Positions 60,893 to 64,000 of a stretch of 64,000 bases of DNA are shown in pieces. Under the pieces are notes generated by a model. The model was not told the origin of the DNA, did no database searches, and saw nothing but the letters and a program-made list of their open reading frames with translations. Positions within the stretch are counted from its first letter, which is position 1; each line of letters begins with the position of its first letter. Location: positions 62,001 through 126,000 of the forward strand of contig NZ_QBDT01000001.1 of assembly GCF_004124325.1 (NCBI RefSeq), in the 5' to 3' direction. The DNA is from Streptomyces sp. L2. Its GTDB lineage: Bacteria > Actinomycetota > Actinomycetes > Streptomycetales > Streptomycetaceae. The translations under genes were made by a program, and so were the position numbers.

Positions 60893-62041
60893 ATGGCCGA
60901 CGACCGGACGGATGCCGGGGCGGACACCGCCACGCGGGTGTTCCTCGACCACCGCGAGCTGCTGTTCGCCATCGCCTACAACATGCTGGGCACGGTCACG
61001 GACAGCGAGGACGTGCTCCAGGAGACCTGGCTGTCATGGGCGGGGCGCACGGCCCGTGCGGAAGTCCGGGGCGGGGGTGCGGGCGGCGCCGGAGCCGAGG
61101 GGGCTGGGGCGCCGGCGGACCCGGCCGACGGCGAGGGCGCGGTGACCGGTGGGGGCGCGGTGGCCGGTGCGGGCGGTACGGGCGGCGAGGGCCCGGCGGC
61201 CGGTGCGGGCCTGCCGGCCGGTGCCGGCGGCGGGCGGGCTGCTGGGGCCGCGCCCGTGATCGAGCATCCGCGGGCCTACCTCGTGCGGATCGCGGTGCGG
61301 CATGCCCTGGCGCGGCGGGAGAGCATCGCCCGGCGGCGGGAGACGTACGTCGGGCCGTGGCTGCCGGAACCCCTGGTCACGGGCGGCACCGCCGGCGATC
61401 CGGACGCCGCCGACGAGGCGGTGCGGCAGGAGTCGGTGTCGCTGGCGCTGCTCGTGGTCCTGGAGACGCTGACCCCCCTGGAGCGGGCGGTGTTCGTCCT
61501 GCACGAGGTGTTCGGCTACGCCCACACCGAGATCGCGGACATGCTGGGCCGCTCCCCGGCGGCCGTACGACAGCTCGCGCATCGCGCCCGGGGCCATGTG
61601 CGGGCGCGCCGCCCCCGCTACCGGGCCCACCCGCGGGTGCGGCGGCAGGTCACCGAGCGGTTCCTCGACGCGACGATCGGTGGCGACCTGGGCGCGCTCA
61701 TGGAGATCCTGGCGCCGGACGCGACCCTGTGGACCGACGGCGGCGGCAAGGCTCCCGCGGCGCCGCGGCCGATCCGTGGCCGGGACAAGGTCGCCCGCGC
61801 CCTGACCGGGTTCGCCGCGCGTTCGGCGGAGGGGCTGGAGCTGCGGCACCGGGACGTCAACGGGGACGCGTCCGTGGTCGTGTTCGCGGACGGCGCTCCG
61901 CACGCGGTGATGGTGATGGACCTCGATCCGGACCGCGAGCAGGTCCGGGACGTCTACCTGGTCACCAACCCGGACAAGCTCTCGACGGCCGGCGGCCGGG
62001 CGGAGGAACGCGCGCCGGGGCGGCCGGCGCGCGGGGTCTGA
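60893..62041 (+). CDS. ECF41-type sigma factor with SnoaL-like C-terminal domain and Gly/Ala-rich insert
   Basis: The 382-residue protein starts at ATG 60893, preceded by GAGGAG. Region 2 begins at FLDHRELLFAIAYNMLGTVTDSEDVLQETWLSW (17-49). It is interrupted by a low-complexity Gly/Ala insert at about 51-121 before it continues with EHPRAYLVRIAVRHALARRES. Region 4 is at about 180-255 (LTPLERAVFVLHEVFGYAHTEIADMLGRSPAAVRQLAHRAR). A SnoaL-like domain follows (RFLDATIGGDLGALMEILAPDATLWTDGGG). This order, without an anti-sigma gene, is that of the ECF41/SigJ group, where the C-terminal domain controls activity. The insert is not part of the usual family. Confidence 0.88.
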   Translation: MADDRTDAGADTATRVFLDHRELLFAIAYNMLGTVTDSEDVLQETWLSWAGRTARAEVRGGGAGGAGAEGAGAPADPADGEGAVTGGGAVAGAGGTGGEGPAAGAGLPAGAGGGRAAGAAPVIEHPRAYLVRIAVRHALARRESIARRRETYVGPWLPEPLVTGGTAGDPDAADEAVRQESVSLALLVVLETLTPLERAVFVLHEVFGYAHTEIADMLGRSPAAVRQLAHRARGHVRARRPRYRAHPRVRRQVTERFLDATIGGDLGALMEILAPDATLWTDGGGKAPAAPRPIRGRDKVARALTGFAARSAEGLELRHRDVNGDASVVVFADGAPHAVMVMDLDPDREQVRDVYLVTNPDKLSTAGGRAEERAPGRPARGV

Positions 62042-62093
62042 GCGGGCCCGTCCTCAGCCGCGCGAGGTCTGCGCGGGCCCGTCCTCAGCCGCG
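62042..62093 (+). repeat. Direct 21-bp repeat downstream of the sigma gene
   Basis: GCGGGCCCGTCCTCAGCCGCG occurs at 62042-62062 and again at 62073-62093, separated by ten bases. It lies between convergent stops (sigma gene and beta-lactamase) and its GC-rich hairpin potential could help termination. Confidence 0.7.
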
Positions 62094-62116
62094 TGAAGCC
62101 CGGCCGGCGGGCGTCC

Positions 62117-63031
62117 TCACTCGCCGGGCGCCAGGACGCGGGCCGCGAGCCGTGCCGCCTCGGCGATCAGGTCGTCGTCCACCGGCGCCTTCTTGGCGGG
62201 CTTCGCCGACAGCACGGCCAGGACGAGCGGCGTCTTCCGGGTGGTCCAGGCGATGCCGATGTCGTTGGCGCTGGCGTAGTCACCGGTGCCGGTCTTGTCG
62301 GCGACGGTCCAGTCCTGCGGCAGGCCCTTGCGGAAGCGTTTGGCGCTGGTGGTGTTCCCCTTCAGCCAGGTGAGGAGCTGCTCGCGGTCCGCGGGGGCCA
62401 GGACCCGTCCGAGCGCCACCTCCTCCAGGCTCCGCCCGACGGCCTCCGGGGTGGTCGTGTCGCGGAGGTCGCCGGGGATCGCCGAGTTGAGGTCGGTCTC
62501 CCAGCGGTCGAGGCGGGTCACCTCGTCGCCGATCGACCGCATGAACCGGGTGAGACCCGCGGGACCCCCGATCTGACGCAGCAGCAGATTGCCGGCGGCG
62601 TTGTCGCTGTACTGGATGGCGGCCGCGCACAGGTCCCCCACCGCCATACCCGCGTCGACGTGTTCCGCGGTCTTCGGCGAGTTGTCCAGGATGTCGCGCT
62701 GCGGGTAGTGGATCACCCGGTCCAGCGGCGCGCAGTCCGCGTGGTCACGGAGGACGGCGGCGGAGGCGAACGTCTTGAACGTCGAGCACATCGCGAACCG
62801 CTCCCCCGCACGGTAGGAGACGGTGTCCCCGGTGCGGACGTTGCGGGCGTACACGCCGAGGCGTGCGCCGTAATTCTGTTCCAGGTCGAGCAGCGCGTCG
62901 TCGGCCCGGAGCCGCCGGGACGCCCCGGTGGCCGCCGAGCCGGGCGCGGCCGGAGTGAGCAGCGAGGTGGCGGAGAGGGCGAGGCCGGCCCGGAACAGGC
63001 GGCGGCGCGGCATCGAGATGGGACGGGCCAT
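62117..63031 (-). CDS. Class A beta-lactamase, Tat-exported
   Basis: The start is ATG 63031 (MARPISMPRRRLFRAGL); later in-frame ATG at 63013 is also possible. The 304-residue protein has a twin-Arg signal (PRRRLFRAGLALSATSLL) ending near residue 33. All class A motifs are present: STFK (Ser83, Lys86), SDN (142-144), the omega-loop Glu178 in RWETDLN and KTG (246-248). It should hydrolyse penicillins by acyl-enzyme formation outside the cytoplasm. The gene is divergent from a LysR regulator, the arrangement of blaL and blaA in Streptomyces cacaoi. Confidence 0.93.
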   Translation of the reverse strand: MARPISMPRRRLFRAGLALSATSLLTPAAPGSAATGASRRLRADDALLDLEQNYGARLGVYARNVRTGDTVSYRAGERFAMCSTFKTFASAAVLRDHADCAPLDRVIHYPQRDILDNSPKTAEHVDAGMAVGDLCAAAIQYSDNAAGNLLLRQIGGPAGLTRFMRSIGDEVTRLDRWETDLNSAIPGDLRDTTTPEAVGRSLEEVALGRVLAPADREQLLTWLKGNTTSAKRFRKGLPQDWTVADKTGTGDYASANDIGIAWTTRKTPLVLAVLSAKPAKKAPVDDDLIAEAARLAARVLAPGE

Positions 63032-63139
63032 GAGCGAGGACCTCCTCGTCATGCGTCGCCGGGGCGGACCGGTCGACGCCGTGGATCTTCGGTGCGCACA
63101 GCGAAACAGCCCGACCCCACCCATGTCCAAGAGTCAACT

Positions 63140-63168
63140 TTGAAGCTGCCATGCCTAATTGATATGAA
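63140..63168 (+). promoter_or_regulatory. Promoter of the LysR gene giving a leaderless transcript
   Basis: TTGAAG (63140-63145), a 17-base spacer and TATGAA (63163-63168) form a good vegetative promoter. Transcription should start about seven bases after the -10, that is at the GTG at 63175. A weak dyad GCCAT (63148-63152) / ATGGC (63168-63172) overlaps it and may be the LysR site. No ribosome site precedes the GTG, which fits a leaderless mRNA. Confidence 0.6.
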
Positions 63169-63174
63169 TGGCGA

Positions 63175-64000
63175 GTGGATCTTCTGGCGCATCTCGAGGC
63201 GTACGTCGCCACGGTCGACGAGAACGGCTTCTCCCGCGCGGCCGACCGGCTCGGCATCGCCCAGCCGCTGCTCAGCCGGCGGATCAAGACGCTGGAGGAG
63301 CACTTCGGCGGCCTGTTGTTCGACCGTTCGCGACGGCAGGTCACGACGACCGAGTTCGGCGTGCTGCTGCTTCCGTACGCCCGGGACGTGCTGGAGCGGG
63401 CCGAGCGGTTGCGGCAGGCCGCACGGGCGGCGCGGGGCGCGCGGGTGCACACGGTCGGGGTGCCCGCGGACTGCGACGCGGGGGCGCTGGGGCGGCTGAT
63501 CCGGTCCGGCGCGGACCGGGGGTTCACCCTGGGGGTGCGGGAACTGCCGCCCGCCGCACGGGCGTCGGGGCTCGACGACGGCTCGCTCCGGTACGCGCTG
63601 GTGCGGGTCGCCCCGGAGAACGCACGGCTCCGGGTGCCCCTGGGTCTGGCGTCCTCCGATACGCCCCGGCCGGCGGCGGGCCGGGGCCGCCCCCGGACGG
63701 TCCACCTGGAGGACCTGCGGCCGCGCCGGGAGGCTTCGGACCCGGTCGGCGAACTGCCGTTCGCCCAGCCGCTGTTGCTGATGGAGGAGGACCAGGTGCC
63801 GTACCTGCGCGACCGTCTGGCGCGGGCCGTCGCCCGTGCCGGGCTGCCCGAAGGCGTGGTGCGGCCGGCCGACGCGGCGGCCTCCGCACTCGCCGAGACG
63901 CTGGCCGGCCGGGCGCGCCTGCTGTGCACCGAGCCGTTCGCCCGGCGTCACGCGGCAGCGTGGACGCCACTCGCCGACGCCTCCTTGCACCGCGGGTACG
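63175..64000 (+). CDS. LysR-family regulator, BlaA-like (3' end outside the window)
   Basis: The GTG start at 63175 follows an in-frame stop at 63160, so it is the only good start. The visible 275 codons hold the LysR winged helix: LEAYVATVDENGFSRAADRLGIAQPLLSRRIKTLEEHFGGLLFDRSRRQ at residues 6-54. The substrate-binding domain follows (VGVPADCDAGALGRLI and later LLCTEPFARRHAAAW), running off the end. Divergence from a class A beta-lactamase gene and family membership match BlaA, the activator of blaL. It probably activates the beta-lactamase in response to beta-lactam damage. Confidence 0.88.
   Translation, partial: MDLLAHLEAYVATVDENGFSRAADRLGIAQPLLSRRIKTLEEHFGGLLFDRSRRQVTTTEFGVLLLPYARDVLERAERLRQAARAARGARVHTVGVPADCDAGALGRLIRSGADRGFTLGVRELPPAARASGLDDGSLRYALVRVAPENARLRVPLGLASSDTPRPAAGRGRPRTVHLEDLRPRREASDPVGELPFAQPLLLMEEDQVPYLRDRLARAVARAGLPEGVVRPADAAASALAETLAGRARLLCTEPFARRHAAAWTPLADASLHRGY

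Overview
The window is about 73% GC, with strong G/C at third codon positions, GTG/TTG starts, many four-base ATGA or GTGA gene overlaps, actinobacterial regulator families, Tat-exported enzymes and SpoIIE-type phosphatases. This is a Streptomyces-like chromosome. No phage genes, transposases, CRISPR array or rRNA were seen. About 58 protein genes, two odd tRNA-like genes and a number of regulatory sites can be supported.

Layout. 1-9.9 kb: end of a CoaD-like gene, a Tat-exported ferritin-like protein, a MerR/TipA-type regulator with a coupled glycosyltransferase, a TetR regulator with a palindromic operator, a small membrane protein, a membrane desaturase, a HEAT-repeat protein and two small enzymes. 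10-15.4 kb: a tiny ORF coupled to an ABC exporter, a PAP2 membrane phosphatase, an SRPBCC protein, and an NmrA-like reductase preceded by twin palindromes. 15.4-24.3 kb: nucleobase uptake and deamination (NCS1 permease; NCS2 permease, amidohydrolase and TauE-like permease in one operon), a secreted arabinofuranosidase with duplicated beta-trefoil lectin domains, and a LacI regulator. 24.4-28.8 kb: a small membrane protein, an MFS pump, and glycerol kinase with its IclR (GylR-like) regulator. 28.9-37.6 kb: signalling proteins (anti-sigma-type kinase and two SpoIIE phosphatases), a second IclR regulator and a glycosyltransferase pair. 37.7-41.7 kb: cyclophilin, a TetR-like regulator, and a membrane protein / XRE / ImmA-IrrE peptidase trio.

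41.7-51.4 kb is the most distinctive part. It encodes a ketosynthase-ACP-alpha-oxoamine synthase fusion and an NAD-dependent reductase behind a SARP-like promoter. Beside it lie a diacylglycerol-kinase-type lipid kinase, an alkyl-DHAP-synthase-like flavoprotein, a TetR regulator and glycerol-3-phosphate dehydrogenase. Together they could make an amino-ketone or sphingoid-like product next to an ether-lipid or glycerolipid module. This is inference from gene content.

51.5-64 kb: GH16 enzyme, polysaccharide deacetylase, GNAT acetyltransferase, and two near-identical tRNA-Ser-like genes with abnormal anticodon arms that bracket a kinase-like gene and a Tat-exported DMFase-like protein with a collagen-like N-terminus. 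Then come NAD synthetase, an ECF41-type sigma factor divergent from a reductase with matched promoters, and a class A beta-lactamase divergent from a LysR regulator that runs off the end and appears to be leaderless.
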